Of a DNA stretch of 64,000 nt, positions 23,237 through 35,625 are shown piece after piece. The notes under the pieces were generated by a model. It made no database searches. It was given only the letters and a program-made list of their open reading frames with translations, and was not told the origin of the DNA. Origin of the DNA: Glossina fuscipes (taxonomy: Eukaryota > Arthropoda > Insecta > Diptera > Glossinidae); NCBI RefSeq assembly GCF_014805625.2, contig NW_023998458.1, positions 1,531,480 to 1,595,479 on the forward strand. The letters are read 5' to 3'. Made by a program: the position numbers and the translations under genes. Positions within the stretch are counted from its first letter, which is position 1; each line of letters opens with the position of its first letter.

Positions 23237-26200
23237 TCAATCTATTGCCATCGCGTTGTCATTACCGCTTACTTCAGGTTTACTTAAATCATCAACAAGT
23301 GTATCGAGCAGATGCCGCAGCTCCCGCTGAGCAAATTCTTGTGGCAAAGGTAAAAGTTCCAGAGCAATCGTAATGATATTGCATGGATTTAAGACGGGAC
23401 ATACAAGCAAAACGCCACGTAATAAGCAGGCCAGATTTTGGGCAATTTCACTTTGGCATAAACTATGTTTTGTGGTTGGACAAGGTAATGATTTAATGCG
23501 CGAACATAAGTCGGCTAATTGAGGTTTTAAATTTTCCCAATGCGCCTCAATATCGGCTTCAGATTTTAAGGATTTCAGGCTTTTAAACTTTAGAAAAACG
23601 TGAAAAGAAAGAAAAATCGTTAGGAAATGTTTAAATATCTATAACGGAATTATTTGTATGCATAAATTTGTAGCGAAGATTAAGATTCCAAGCTTCCTGA
23701 AATAATCTTCAAATAAGCTAATTCATCATCAAATTAGAGTCGTTCAAAACCCTCGACAAATCTGCTCGTCTCCACGCGTTACACAACTTGTACTTTTCCC
23801 GCGACAAACTTAAGCACAAAAGCAATATTTATCATTTACCTTTTCATTAATATTTATAAAATCAAAAAATATTTGCCCTTGTTTGGACCAATTGGGCACT
23901 TTAATATTTTTATGCAAATCGGGACTTTCAAATTGCGACAATAAACCATGTAGGTAATCCAGATTGTCTAAAAAACGAAAGAAGAAAAAAACTGTAAATT
24001 TGATCGCGGAACTGTTTTACCACATCTCATCTCACATCTTACCATTTATAATTGCGTCTGGGACAATACGCTGGAATATTACTTCATGGGCGAGAGACCA
24101 TTGCTTAGCCTTTAATAAATATTTCGCTTGCAGATGATAAGCGCCAAGAGATCCCGCTTTCACTGCCTTTGCGTAATCAACCCATTTCTCCGGTACGCCC
24201 AAGTTGTTAATAACAAATTTTTCCTTTTCACTAAGTGGCACATCTTTGCTTATCATCACGTAACGATAGAGCACATTCTGTACAGCCAATCCACGTTGAT
24301 TGCGATCCTTAATATGTAGCAAGACAAAAATGGACCATTCCCATAAATCGTGACTTTCCAATTGGCTGGCAAAACCTGTGTGTAATTGCGCTTCACTCAG
24401 CTCAGAACAATGATGATAACCCAAAGCTTCCAATGTTTGCAATAATAACCAACTAGAAGAAAGAGAAAATTTAAAATACATAATTTTTATGATCGAATAG
24501 ATAAACATACCTTAAACGATAATCCATAGGGTCGGGGGTATGAGTAGCGGGATTTAATAGACTTTCCAAAGGATGACTACGTTTGGAAAACAGTTGCAAT
24601 AAATGATAACGTAAATCATAAACAGGTTGATATTTTCGTTGCTGTTCACTGAACAGGCTGTCCTCTTCCATATAAGTGGGTATCGGCGGCTGAGAGTAGA
24701 ATTCCTGTGCTTGAAAACATTTGTCATAAGATATTAAAGCATCGGTTATCGATGAAACAGGCGAATTTAAATACCACAATTGTAACTGAAAGGAATGCGA
24801 GAAAAAGAGGGCGTTAGTTAAATAGAAATCTACGCTACATTAGTTGCTCTCTAAGATTATATTAAATTGTTGCCGACAAATGTGAGACCCAAGATTATTT
24901 TGGGGGCAGCCTCATCTTTTAAGCCAATCAATTCGGAATCATCTGCTGTATTGAACATATTTATCCATCTGAAGGCAGAATTTTTGAGATATTTTAAGGG
25001 AGCTTGTTCCCTAGCATATCCGATTGAAAATAAATCAGGTCGAATTACTTTTACGCCCATATCTCACACTAAATGAACGCGCAAAATCTACTAACGTAAA
25101 AACTCAACTTCCTAGGAAAGATATCGCTTTATATGGTAAGATTTCATTTGTAATAATTTAGGATGAAAATTTATCATTCACGCTTATGAAAAGTAAACTC
25201 ATTAGACGAATTGACAGATCCGATCGAGGCAGATAGACTTAACTCGACTAACTTACCGCCAAAACTTTAATCCATTCAATTCCTTCCAAACAATTGATAT
25301 CGCCATTGAATGAGCTCATTAGTGGAACACCAGCCACTAGCATAAATAATTTCAAACGTTCCAATTGTATAAACTCATCAGCTTGATCGGCATGCCATGC
25401 GGCCAATTGATCTTCAACTAATTGTCGCACTCTTGGTCCAGAGGACAATTGAGACAACAGCAATGACAAGTTAACATCGTCATATGAAAATGCCAATTCG
25501 CAAGCTTCGGTTACTTTATGACACATTACCAATTCCAGCAAATGATCCAGATAGGTATTGCGAGACACATTTTTCGTTAATAAATCTTTATCAGTTAAAG
25601 TATTTTCCAACCACTCGGACAACAAACTGCGACGACACATCACTACAAAATGACTGGTGGGATCGCGGCCTTCTAATTCCTCATGATCGCCCCATAACGC
25701 TAAGCACAGAGACCACACGGATACGGCATACTCCTCCAGAGGGCTTACATTTAGCAATTTTATGGCCTCATCTAAATGTTTTAAAATTAGTTCTGTACCT
25801 CCATCCGATTTAATGTAAGGACATTCACTGCCTACAACCTCCTGTTGCTGGGAATTACGCAATTGTATGTTTAAGTGTTCAACTATAGTCTCTTTGAAAT
25901 TTTCATAATGCAAAGTTGACGATACTTTTATATGCTGTAAGACAGTAGTAGAGTAATCATCGATTGAACGGGTTTTAAATAACTGGACAGCGACATCGTC
26001 CAAATTACTGTTCGCTAGACGTATGTAAAAAATATATAAAAAATGATTTTTTTATCACACTTTTTTTAAAATATAGCAAATTGACATTACGTTTCACCTC
26101 ACGCGTTATGTTACTGTGAGTAGTCGGTACTATTAAGGTTTGTTGAGGGCCAAAGCCGATTTTGAAGCGGCAACTGTTGTAAAGACCTAAATCTGCAGCC

Positions 26201-29200
26201 CACTTAAAACGTAAAGGATAAGCGATTGACCTGTGCAACGGTACTTGGCAAGCCAAACTCCTTACTGGGGCTACCTTCGGTTTAACGATAAACGGGGGAA
26301 GTTCTTGAGTAAAAATCCTTTTATAGTTATCATCGTCCTTATGTTGAGAGATTTTCCTTGTTTGCTTATTGCTTGCAATGGAGGCGGGAGATGAGATGAG
26401 TAAATGAGGGGAAGCGTCCGTCAAGCCGAAATCTGGACTCGAAACATCTGACATACCAGCACCGCTACCGACCACGTCACCAGTTACTACATCTTTCCAC
26501 AATGATGAGGCTCCATTCCACTCGAAAGCTTTCTTTCCACCATAAGTATTAGAAGCTGATGGTAAATCGTGATCATATTCGTCGGGGATGTCATAATCGG
26601 AAACTACAACCAATCTCGATTAAAAAAAGATTAAAAACTTTAGTTTTGATACCTTACCCGAATTATTTTCTACATCGTCGTTGATGAAGAATGAAGCTTT
26701 CATTAGCTGCAACTTATGAGCATCGATGCCTGCATCTTTTATCATATTAGCTACAGGACTGTTAGGTACTGCACGCTCAAACATGGAGTGATTGTTGCTG
26801 TTATTTTCAAAAAATTCTATGAAAAAGTCAAAAACAAGTTTATAATAATAGTATAAAAATTTTATTTAAATGTTAACATCTTCAAGGACACTAACGAGCT
26901 TTATCCATAAGCATGAATTCGGCAGACTCGTCTAAGGGATAAAAACCAGCCGTTAAAGTTTTAGGATCCAAAGCACGGGCAGCGTCTTCAGAAATCTAAA
27001 ATTAAACGTAAAGCAAAATTACTGTTGAAATGGCTTTACTTTTTCTTACTTTTTGTGCATTTTTCAAGGCAGCCAAAGTCATTTTGTCTGCTGCGTTGGC
27101 AGGTGGCTTCGCTGTGGTCGCGTCTGCCGCCACTTTGGCTTTTTTCGCATCGCTAGGCACATCGTCGTCTTCGTCGCTATCATTTAAGCCATATTTGGAA
27201 AAATGTTTTACTCGAAATACCCAACTGCCCGTTTCAGGACGGTACTCAACGAAACGTGTCTCATTTTTGTCGCATACTCGTCGTAGCTTTCCGTCCCAGT
27301 CCATCTCGGTTAAACGTTGAGGATCCTTTATACGCTCATGCGTACATTTATCCAGTGGCCATACTTGGTCGAGAGTAACTTGAGCCTCGCGATTCAAGCC
27401 CTGACCTACAGGCGGCTTATTGTTATCGTCCGGATAAATAATGATTTGCTTATCACGGAAATGAACAATTTCATCTAAATTTAAGCCTGCCACATCCATT
27501 TCCTTGCCGAAGTATACGTTGCCGTAACCCTCACGGCCCACAGTGAAATTCGGTACTATGCACGAACCATCTTCTGCTAAATAAGATTTTAAATCGTCCA
27601 AAGAGGGTATGACGTAATAACTGAAATTAAAGTTATTTTTTAGTAATTAAACAGAATTCTTGACAAGGTTAAGCAACATACCCCTTTCGTCTTAATATAA
27701 TGCCAGTAGGATGTTCTTCATACTCTGCTAAACCTGATTCATCAATGCTTGTGGATTTATCCTCAGTTGTCAGCGAACGACTGGAAAAGATGCTACTGTT
27801 GGCGTTGACATCACTTTGGTCACGGTTCGATAACAGGCTTGTGTTACTTTGATCCTCGAAAGGATTTTCAACTACGGTGGAAACAGACGGTCGCCCAACA
27901 ATTGCTATATTGCCTAAAGGACGATAAGTTTCTAAAGGCTTGCGAGGCACAAGTTCATTCAATGTACTGTTGGGCGATATGCCTGGTTCAATGCCAGCAT
28001 TTAAATTATGCTGGCGCACTTTCTCCAAGTTATGAGGATGCAGCCATGATTCGCGGCGACCAGTCGTTTCCGAAGTTGTTGCAACGGCCGCCAATGTACC
28101 ACTATTAGAATTAGCGTCGCCTCTTGATGGTAGTCCGGAGACTTTGGTTCTTGTGGATTCTGCAGCTGTCTCACCTGAAAAAGATTCGTTGCGTGATCCA
28201 TTGATTATTGTCGCAGGGCCAGTTTCCGAAACGCTTGTGTCTGCATTGAAGGACGTGTTGCTCGTTTTGTTTTTTAATATTAAACGTTTTGGATTCGGCT
28301 TTAATTGGAAGCTTTCTGCGTTGGCATCAAGCTCTTCCAAACCGTCGAATAAACACTTTTTCGTTAACGGTGAACCCAGTGGCTTAAGTTTCACTGTAGC
28401 TGGACTCGCCTTTGTTGACACTCTGAATTGTTGACTAGCGCTGAAGCTACTTTCCAGGATTGCTTTTTGTGCTGCCGGATTTGTCGCTCGAGTGGCGTCA
28501 ACTTCATCGTTTCTTTGCAAATCTTTAAATATAGGATTGTCGCCATACGGTGAAGTTACTTTGGAAAGAATTTGTTGATGTATAGGTATTTGTTGTTGCT
28601 GCATGCCACTATTTAATCCGCCTAAATGGGCATTAGTGCCGCCAAGAGAACCACCGCCAAAAGCTGATCCCAATGTACCCGTAGTGCCGAAAGCGTTACT
28701 GCCTGTACCGCCAAATAAACCCCCCCCAGGGTTATTTGTCGTAGTTCCTAGAGAAGAACCAAACAGCCCACCTGGCTTTGCTGGATTGTTTCCGAATAAA
28801 GAATTACTACCTGTGCCGGTATTGAAATTTAAGGGAGCTGCTTGAGAAGTTTGAGTACCAAATCCACCAAAGCCGGGAGTTTTGTTGAAGAGACCTCCAG
28901 CACTCGTCGTTGCATTGTTCAAAGAAAAATTACCGAAGCCAGTGTTCGCCGGCGTAGTAGTTCCAAAACCAGTGTTACCGCCGAAAGCTGCACCTGGTTT
29001 CGAACCAAATAATCCTCCGCCAGCCGTATTAGTTGCCGTGGTGCCAAAATTGCCGAATCCTGTATTAGTCGCAGTACCTGCGCCTAGACCAAAAGTTGGT
29101 TTATTTGCGTCAGCAGCAGTTTGTCCAAATAATGAAGGCTGTTGCTGCTGCGTATTAGCAGTGTTACCGAAACTTCCAAAACCAGTGTTAGCCTGACCAA

Positions 29201-30537
29201 AAGCTGGAACTGCGCTAGCGGCGGTACTTTGACCGAACAACGATGGTGCGGCGGTTTGTCCAAAAGCAGTTTTCGCAGCGAATGGATTATTAGCATCTGT
29301 ACTTGTACTACCGAATCCGGTTGTGGTTGCAGATCCGAATGGCTTTGCCAGGAAACTACTTTGTTGTTGATTAGCAGTTACTCCAAATCCTGTGCTAGCT
29401 GGTTGACCAAATCCCCCACCGATAGGACCAAATAAACTTTTGTTTTCATTAGCGTTAGCAGTTGTTTGACCAAACAATCCGGTTGACGGCTGAGCTGTTG
29501 AACCGAATAAACCAGTACCGGCCGAGGAGCCCAAGCCGAAGCCTGTTGCTCCTGAAGTACCGGCTTGTGGCCCTTTACGGTTGGCTAAATAATCTTCCAT
29601 ACGTAGTTCTTCCAAGGATTTACCCTCATACTCCTTCATTCCGGTAATACAATGCAATTTGGTATTAATATTGTTGGATTGGCCGCCCTTCATTAAAGTA
29701 TCTGTGCCCATAGTGGCCTGATATTTGGCTATGGAAGTACCAGGATTACTGGCCGCATTGCCAGGCTGACCGAATGCTGATGTTTGAGTGGCACCAAATA
29801 CATTGGGCGCAGTGACAGCCGTCTGTCCAAAAGCGCCAAAACTTGTTGATGGCGTAGCCTGTTGGCCAAAAAGTGAGGGAGTCGCTTGCGTTGCCGTCGG
29901 CCCGAAACCACCAGGTTTAATGGCCGATCCAAAAGCTGAAGTACCCGCTTGCCCGAAAAGTGATTGTGTACTAGTTGTTGGTTGAGCTGCACCGAATATC
30001 GAAGCATTTTGCTGAGGTTGGGTAAAAGCTGTAACAAGGAACAAATTATTTAACAAGTGACTTTAACAAGGGAAGCAGAAGTTTTAGATCAAGAATTTGA
30101 CTAACCTCCAAACGATGATGTGGTTGTAGTGCTACCAAAACCAGTGGAAGTATTAGATGCACCAAATAAACTGCCCGCTTGTGGTTGACTCGCTGTTGAA
30201 CCAAATAAAGACGACGTGGTCGGCTGGCCACCAAAGCTTTCAAAATTGCAATGTGATTTAATAAATACAAATTATTATTTTTGATTTTATTGTACAAAGG
30301 AAAAAACAAAAATTCATCTCTTATTGATACCCGGAACAAAAATTGATCTTTTAATAATATTCGATATGAAAACTGAAATATTGATATATACTTGCTGGGG
30401 GCTGCTCCGAAACCTGTGGTATTAGGTTTGCCAAAAGCCGGCTGACCAAAGGGCGACGTTGTGGTTGCATTATTAAACGTACCAAAACCTGTTCCCGTAG
30501 TGGTGGCACCAAATGTGGGCTTCGTTCCACCAAACAT
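23237..30537 (-). CDS. Nup98-96: Nup98-96 nucleoporin precursor (Nup98 + Nup96)
   Basis: Twelve exons, in transcript order: 30537-30392, 30236-30106, 30028-27682, 27620-27050, 26995-26896, 26816-26658, 26603-26091, 26014-25257, 24785-24511, 24452-24043, 23967-23840, 23587-23237. They total 5889 nt (1962 codons plus stop) with every splice phase consistent, close to the fly orthologue. Residues 1-190 and 250-560 are FG/GLFG repeats (FGQ, LFG), which make the permeability barrier. The GLEBS motif, which binds the Rae1/Gle2 mRNA export factor, spans about residues 190-247 (29568-29738). A linker follows, then the autoproteolytic domain up to HF/S at residues 1014-1016. Nup96 (about 947 residues) begins at that Ser; its alpha-solenoid from exon 7 onward belongs to the Nup107-160 (Y) scaffold and pairs with Sec13. 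The ATG at 30537 opens the FG region directly (MFGGTKPTFG). Exon 7/8 joins as VKPNSNLDDV using donor GTAATG, the least certain junction. Confidence 0.97.
24845..25065 (-). repeat. Dispersed repeat fragment in a Nup98-96 intron
   Basis: The 471-bp intron between exons 8 and 9 holds a stretch that on the minus strand starts GAGATATGGGCGTAAAAGT and ends with GTCTCACATTTGTCGGCAAC. The GGGCGTAAAAGT block resembles the reverse-strand R2 copy near 15650. Open frames of 67-69 codons on both strands of this stretch are attributed to the repeat, not to a nested gene. Confidence 0.45.
26861..26866 (-). promoter_or_regulatory. Intronic polyadenylation signal candidate in Nup98-96
   Basis: AATAAA on the minus strand inside the 79-bp intron after exon 5. 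If that intron is not spliced, translation stops at TAG 26893-26891, where the donor sequence itself supplies the stop. The AATAAA lies 25 nt further. Together they could give a transcript for Nup98 alone. Confidence 0.4.
27197..27202 (-). other. Nup98/Nup96 autoproteolytic site (HF/S)
   Basis: Codons for Phe (27202-27200) and Ser (27199-27197) in the context VFRVKHFSKYGLND. In the family the Nup98 C-terminal domain cleaves itself between Phe and Ser, with the preceding His required, releasing Nup98 and Nup96. All three key residues are intact. Confidence 0.93.
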
Positions 30538-30773
30538 GGTTTAAATTTTAACTGCACAAGACTCTTGCAAGAATGTCTTATAATCAATGTAAACACGCGA
30601 CGATGGACGAATAGTTCTTATTCTTCTTATTTAAGAATGTATTTCACAATCTCAATTCGCAATTCTTTTGTTTACGAACAAAAACAACATACAACAAACT
30701 TATTAGTTACGCTGCTTATACAAATATAATAGTGAATTTTTATTATAAAAATTGTAAAGGAAAAACGGTATTG
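30538..30773. promoter_or_regulatory. Likely Nup98-96 promoter, possibly divergent
   Basis: About 240 bp between the Nup98-96 start codon and a divergent spliced small open frame on the + strand. No TATA box, DRE-like or other named element could be placed confidently. The assignment rests on position only. Confidence 0.35.
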
Positions 30774-30855
30774 ATGTTAAGAAATATTTCAATTATCTAT
30801 AGAATTTTGAGGGAAGAAACACGGAATGTTATCCAGTGTTTGCAAACGAGTAAAA

Positions 30856-30981
30856 ATGGCGCCGTAAGTATTATGTACTATGATTACCGAGTCCACTTTC
30901 TTACAAATTCTCCTTATTTACTACAGTGATGATAACTTTCAAATGGATTTAAAATTTTTGACTTTTTTTTATATTTTCTAA
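30856..30981 (+). CDS. Candidate two-exon micro-ORF divergent from Nup98-96
   Basis: ATG at 30856 in AAAAATGGCG context opens a frame that crosses a well-formed 63-nt intron (30864-30926: donor GTAAGTATT, acceptor TTATTTACTACAG). It continues DDNFQMDLKFLTFFYIF to a TAA at 30979-30981, 20 codons in total. An earlier in-frame-different ATG at 30774 gives MLRNISIIYRILREETRNVI and on to the same donor, but meets a stop immediately after the splice. The intron looks genuine. The peptide is unrecognised and may be the start of a gene truncated downstream, or a non-coding transcript. Confidence 0.3.
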
Positions 30982-31270
30982 GCACTTTTTCCACAATTTC
31001 AATTTAACACATTCTCGAAAAGTATATTTACTTTTCTATGTCATTTCATTTAAATTGTAATGGCATTCGATTTTTAAACATCAAATGGCGGCTTTGGTTA
31101 TGTCATTAAATGAAAAAAAAAACAGATCGTCTCATTTTCTATGTGCGTGGGCTTTGTAGCGTGCAAATAGATGTAATATTTTATTAATAGACATTTAAAA
31201 TCCCCATCACATAATTTGAAAGCAAACATTTTAAAAAATATTAAGTTCATTAATGGTCCTTTTGTTGTTA
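30982..31270. other. Non-coding, AT-rich
   Basis: No gene or distinctive repeat seen. Confidence 0.5.
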
Positions 31271-31279
31271 TCATATGTA

Positions 31280-31448
31280 TCCGCCTGAGTGGCCGAGTAG
31301 GCAAGAGTCTCAAATAGCAACTCAATGGTCGTGGGTTCAAATCTCAAGTGCGGTAGAGTTTTTAATTAAGCCGAAAGCCTTAGATGCTAGTGCTTTAAGA
31401 CTAAGACATTTAGTTTTAGAATTTATTTTTCTGACTAAAAATAATAAT
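31280..31448 (+). mobile_element. tRNA-derived SINE, copy 2
   Basis: Starts TCCGCCTGAGTGGCCGAGTA (a box-A form typical of tRNA-Ser/Leu genes), with box-B-like GGGTTCAAATCTC about 45 nt later. A non-tRNA body with AGTGCGGTAGAGTTTTTAAT and CCTTAGATGCTAGTGCTTT follows, then an AATAAT tail. TCATATGTA occurs on both sides (31271-31279 and 31449-31457) as a target-site duplication. Confidence 0.85.
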
Positions 31449-31457
31449 TCATATGTA

Positions 31458-32621
31458 ACCAAAAAAAATAATACCATTTGTTCTAATTCTTTTGCTTTTG
31501 CGGTAAGAGGATAAAAAAGAAAATGGGGGAAGAAAAACGCATTTTCACCGCTCAGTTAAAAAATATTTTTTAAGCAACATGAGTTCTTTAAAATACAATT
31601 AAATTTGCTTACGGAATTGAACTTTAATCAACTTGTATACAATTTTAATTGACATGGATTTCGGTAAACTTGGCAACCCTGGCAGCATGGTAAAAAACAT
31701 GTGTGCAAAGAGAGCAAAATAAATTGTAGTCTGACAAATTGAGTTTTATGCACAGCATTTTTGCGGGGTATCCATAAGAAATGTACAACAAAGACAGCAA
31801 AGTAACTATTACTCTGAGAAATCGAATTTTATTCTCTCCATTTTGTACAGCAAAGGCAGCAAAGTAAATTTTACTTTTAATTTTCAAAGAAAAGAAAAAC
31901 ATTTCAAACATTTTCTTAGTTGCTTTTTAGTTGTCATTGCTAAGATTTCTTGTGAGCGGATGAAGTTTTCGTATTTAGCTTTTTAAATCTTCATTAAGCG
32001 AACTTAATAATTAAATATTGAAAGTGTAACATAAAATACATACACATGCATACATAGAGGCACATTTACTCAAATGCGGGTTCATATATCAAAGTTGACA
32101 AGTTTTTGGCCTCAAAGTAAATTATGTACCAAAAATAATTTGATAAGCAACAACAAACCGTTACATCGTAAAATCTTATTCGATAAAATTTCTTCAGTTT
32201 CTTAAACGATTAATTGCTATTAAATTGAAGGCAATATAAAAAGTGATGGAAAGATTTATTAAAATGTTTTATTTTTACCGCTGGATTTTGCGTTTTCTTG
32301 TCGCGTAAAAGCTTTTGTCTATGCTTAATTAGTGTACAATTTTGATTTTGGATGCACACACATTCGTGATATTAAAAAAAAAAAAAGAATAATAATAATA
32401 AAAAACATGACGACATGTCTACAGGCAAAACAAATACATATTGCTTGAGTGCAAGTGAAATCATATTGTAAATGTTTGCCTGAGAAAAAAAAAAAGATAT
32501 ATAATTTTAAATATTTTTTTGTTGCTCTATTGTTGCTGTTATTGTCGTTATCGTTGTTGTTGTTTTTTTTTTTTTTTTTTAATTCGCATTGAACAACAAA
32601 ATATTTACAAATATAATAACG
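31458..32621. other. Non-coding with a degenerate tandem repeat
   Basis: No gene seen. Contains three decayed copies at 31701-31875 and an A/T- and GTT-rich stretch at 32370-32580. Confidence 0.5.
31701..31875. repeat. Three decayed tandem copies (GCAAAG-GCAGCAAAGTAA)
   Basis: Related blocks start at 31701 (GTGTGCAAAGAGAGCAAAAT), 31783 (GTACAACAAAGACAGCAAAG) and 31845 (GTACAGCAAAGGCAGCAAAG), each followed by a TAAAT/TAACT-TTACT-like segment. Spacing is 82 and 62 bp, so lengths differ between units. Confidence 0.6.
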
Positions 32622-32667
32622 ATGGCGGTGTGGAACGAATGCAGTCACAAACAAGTGTTCGGAATTG
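32622..32667 (+). CDS. Candidate first coding exon, gene unrecognised
   Basis: An ATG after ATAATAACG opens MAVWNECSHKQVFGI and ends after one further base at a strong donor G|GTGAGT (32668). The phase matches the candidate exon at 49868-49944, which begins with two bases that complete the codon. Both have good splice signals. The linking intron would be 17.2 kb and is inferred only from phase and signals. Confidence 0.3.
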
Positions 32668-34734
32668 GTGAGTTAATTATCATTATCTTATTTTATGATT
32701 CTATCTCTCTTGCCCTTTCATTCATTCATCGTTATCATAGCAGTCATTTGTTATTGTAGACAATATCAATAAATTCAACAAGTTGTTTGATAGAACAACA
32801 ACAATTGAAATTAATCAGCTAGAATAGAAGAAAAGCAAAAAAAGAAATTAAAAACAATAAGAATAAAACGAAAGGGGAAAAAGCGAAAACAAGGACAATA
32901 GTGTTGGAAAGTGATACTGAGCTACTTTAATGATAGAAGGTGGATCTTGAAAGCCTATGTAAAAAAAAGTACGTTAATAAGATGGAGTATTTTTCGACCA
33001 CAATAAGAGACCTACGGCGCCCGCGACATGTTTAAAGCATCTAGCGAAATAAATTTATTTTTTTAATATAATTTTAAAGGTTTGTTCTTCCTGCTTTTAG
33101 GTAAACAGTTGCCCTCAGTGTGTCATTCAACTTTCATTGTTACATTTTTTGGCCTTTTCAAGAATAGAGACTAAAAGAAAATCACTTCTTCTCCCGCTCA
33201 TTCTTTTCGCTCTCTCCGTCATTCTTTAAGGATAGGATTACAAAGCATCCAAAAAAATAAATAAATAAAAAAATAAGAGTTCTTACTCTCCGAAGGAATA
33301 TATTATAATATTATCTCGTATGAGGTCAACTCAATTTTTGTCTTGAATAAAAATGTATTAATACATTAAGTAATTAGTTGAAGAAAAAGTTCAAACAGAT
33401 AGCCCAAAGTATGCGTATATTTACTGAATTTTATACCTCAATATATGACCTTAAAAATGCATTCGATCTCCTGCTGTGTTATTACTAAAGGAATTTCTAT
33501 ATATTAAACAACAACTACTCCAACTCCAACTGTAAAAAATATATGAAAAGATTGCTTAAATATTAGACACACTAACACATTGATTGTGCGGGTTTTTGTT
33601 GTTGCTCATTTTTTAACTTTTTTTTTCGACTTTTTGAAAACAAATACAAAACTGGTTTACCTTTATTAGTTACAATGTATGTTCAACTTCGTAATCATAT
33701 ACATTTATGCTAAATATGTACATGTGCAAGATGACTGCGCATGTTATGTCTCTGTGTGTTGCGAGTGTTTGAATAAGCGGCAATTTTTTTTTTGTTTTCT
33801 TTATAGAGTGGATCGCGCACAATATAAATTTGGTCAAGTGAAAATCTAGCTCCTGAACATGCACAAACTGATAATGACCGTAATTATCGTTTTTATTTAT
33901 TTTTTACTATCGGTTTTATTTATTTTTTTTTTACTTAAGAGAAAACTAAAACTACAGTTTATTGTTTAGTTTGTAATGAGTTTTCAGGAAAAGTTTTTTG
34001 TGGTAATGTAGTATCTGGATCGCTTAGAATACGGTTGAAACTTTCAAAGTTGAAATAAGATACATGCTTCACTTGCAAATTCTGCGTCCGTCTGACTGCC
34101 TTTGGGCGGAATTCTCCAATTCCGACAAAATGAATAAGAAAAGGGTTATATAGAAAACCGGCATTCATGATTAATCGAATTTGCAGGGAAATAAGTGGAA
34201 AACCAATTGCAGGTCCTCCTGCAGGAACGCTGGCTTTAGATGTATCTTTAAAAAAAAGCTTTATTAGCTGTGCAACGGTCGGGGGAAATTTTGAAAGATA
34301 AATTATTGAGCAAAAATTTTTTTATGTGGGCTTTGAAGTGGACCTTCTGATTTCTAATGAAATTTATCTCGATTGTCTAAACGTTTTTCGTAGGTTCAAG
34401 GCCTTTCAGTATTTTTCAGTGAACTTTCTTTAGACTGAAAAATTTGTATTTGCCACACTCAGGTGGATTTCTTTTTGAAAGTAAAATTCAGGAAAAGCGA
34501 AAATATAAAACTAAAATTAGTTAGCTTAGCGAAGGATTCTTCTTTTTCCACTACACACGGAGATACGCTCCGAGCGGCAACCTTGCAAAATCCTTACCGC
34601 ATAACGCAAATTGTAGCGATATCTCCCATATGTGTTTTTAAATAGCGTTTTTAAATTCCGGTTACTATATGCACATAACATATTAACATCTCTGGATCCG
34701 TACATAGGTATTAATATGACTTTCGCCAAAGGCA

Positions 34735-35625
34735 TTTATAACTTACAACCTGTGGTACATTGTGGTACATATTAAGTGTGTGTTCGTAACACCCAAAAGG
34801 ACTTGAGATAGACTAATTTTTTATTATATCAATCGAATCAGAATCATCTTCTGAATTGTTTTACACATGCATTACAAGTTGCAATTTTTTGAGATATTCT
34901 AACGTGGTTTGGTCCAAGGGGGAAACATATATGAAAATGGATTGGGACGCATCATTTCTACATTCATGGTCTATAAGACGTCTGATTTTAAAAAAGTCGT
35001 AGTATGAAAAAAATTTTCAATATGCAAAATTTTTAGACTAAAATGGTCGAGTAATGGTATTTTCTTATATTAAATCGATATAAAAGATCATTGGATCAGA
35101 TTAGGGCATTGTAAGCTTTTGTATGACAAAAAGGTTTATTTTAAAATATTTTACAACGAAAATTGATCCCTAATAGTGATTTCACGTAAAATATTTATGT
35201 AGCAAAACAGGTCTACTTTTTAATAGTTTCCTATGAAAGTTGATTCACCAAAGTAATGTGACATAAAAATGAGCTGCACCAAATTTAGACTACGCAAGTC
35301 CATTTTTTGGAACCTAAAAAAAGGCATAAAAGGCTTCTCATGGTAAAGAATAACTTTTTAAGGCACCAAAAGTCCAGTTTTTAGTATTTTATGTCAAAAT
35401 AGTTGAATAGTGACAAGATCTTTAAGAAGAAATTAAATTTTGCAAAATTTGGATCAAGTTACTTCGAGGCTGCCTTGCATACATATAAGAGCTTTTCAAT
35501 ATACCGTTAGGTGGAGAGAAGGTTATCATTTTGACATTTTCTCATGAAAGTAAATGAAGAATTGCGTAAAATGGACCGATATAGGGTATCTAAGATTCGG
35601 CCATGTCCGATTTTTATGGTTTGGC
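34735..35625 (+). repeat. Dispersed repeat family R2, longest copy
   Basis: Ordered blocks shared with 11940-12670: CGTAACACCCAAAAGGACTT, AATCGAATCAGAATCATCTT, TTTTGAGATATTCTAACG, CCTAATAGTGATTTCACG and the distal TATCTAAGATTCGGCCATGT. Highly diverged and AT-rich; no coding capacity seen. Confidence 0.7.

Noticed and set aside
24857..25076. Open frames of 67-69 codons on both strands inside a Nup98-96 intron
   Set aside because: The sequence carries dispersed-repeat blocks, both strands are open, and no splice sites or family match support a nested gene.
28603..29196. Proline- and valine-rich + strand frames across the FG repeats
   Set aside because: Antisense of repetitive Nup98 FG codons.
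31280..31345. Possible functional tRNA gene (A and B boxes)
   Set aside because: It cannot fold as a complete cloverleaf with paired acceptor ends that I can see, the same head occurs in other SINE copies, and it is followed by a SINE body and tail with target-site duplications.
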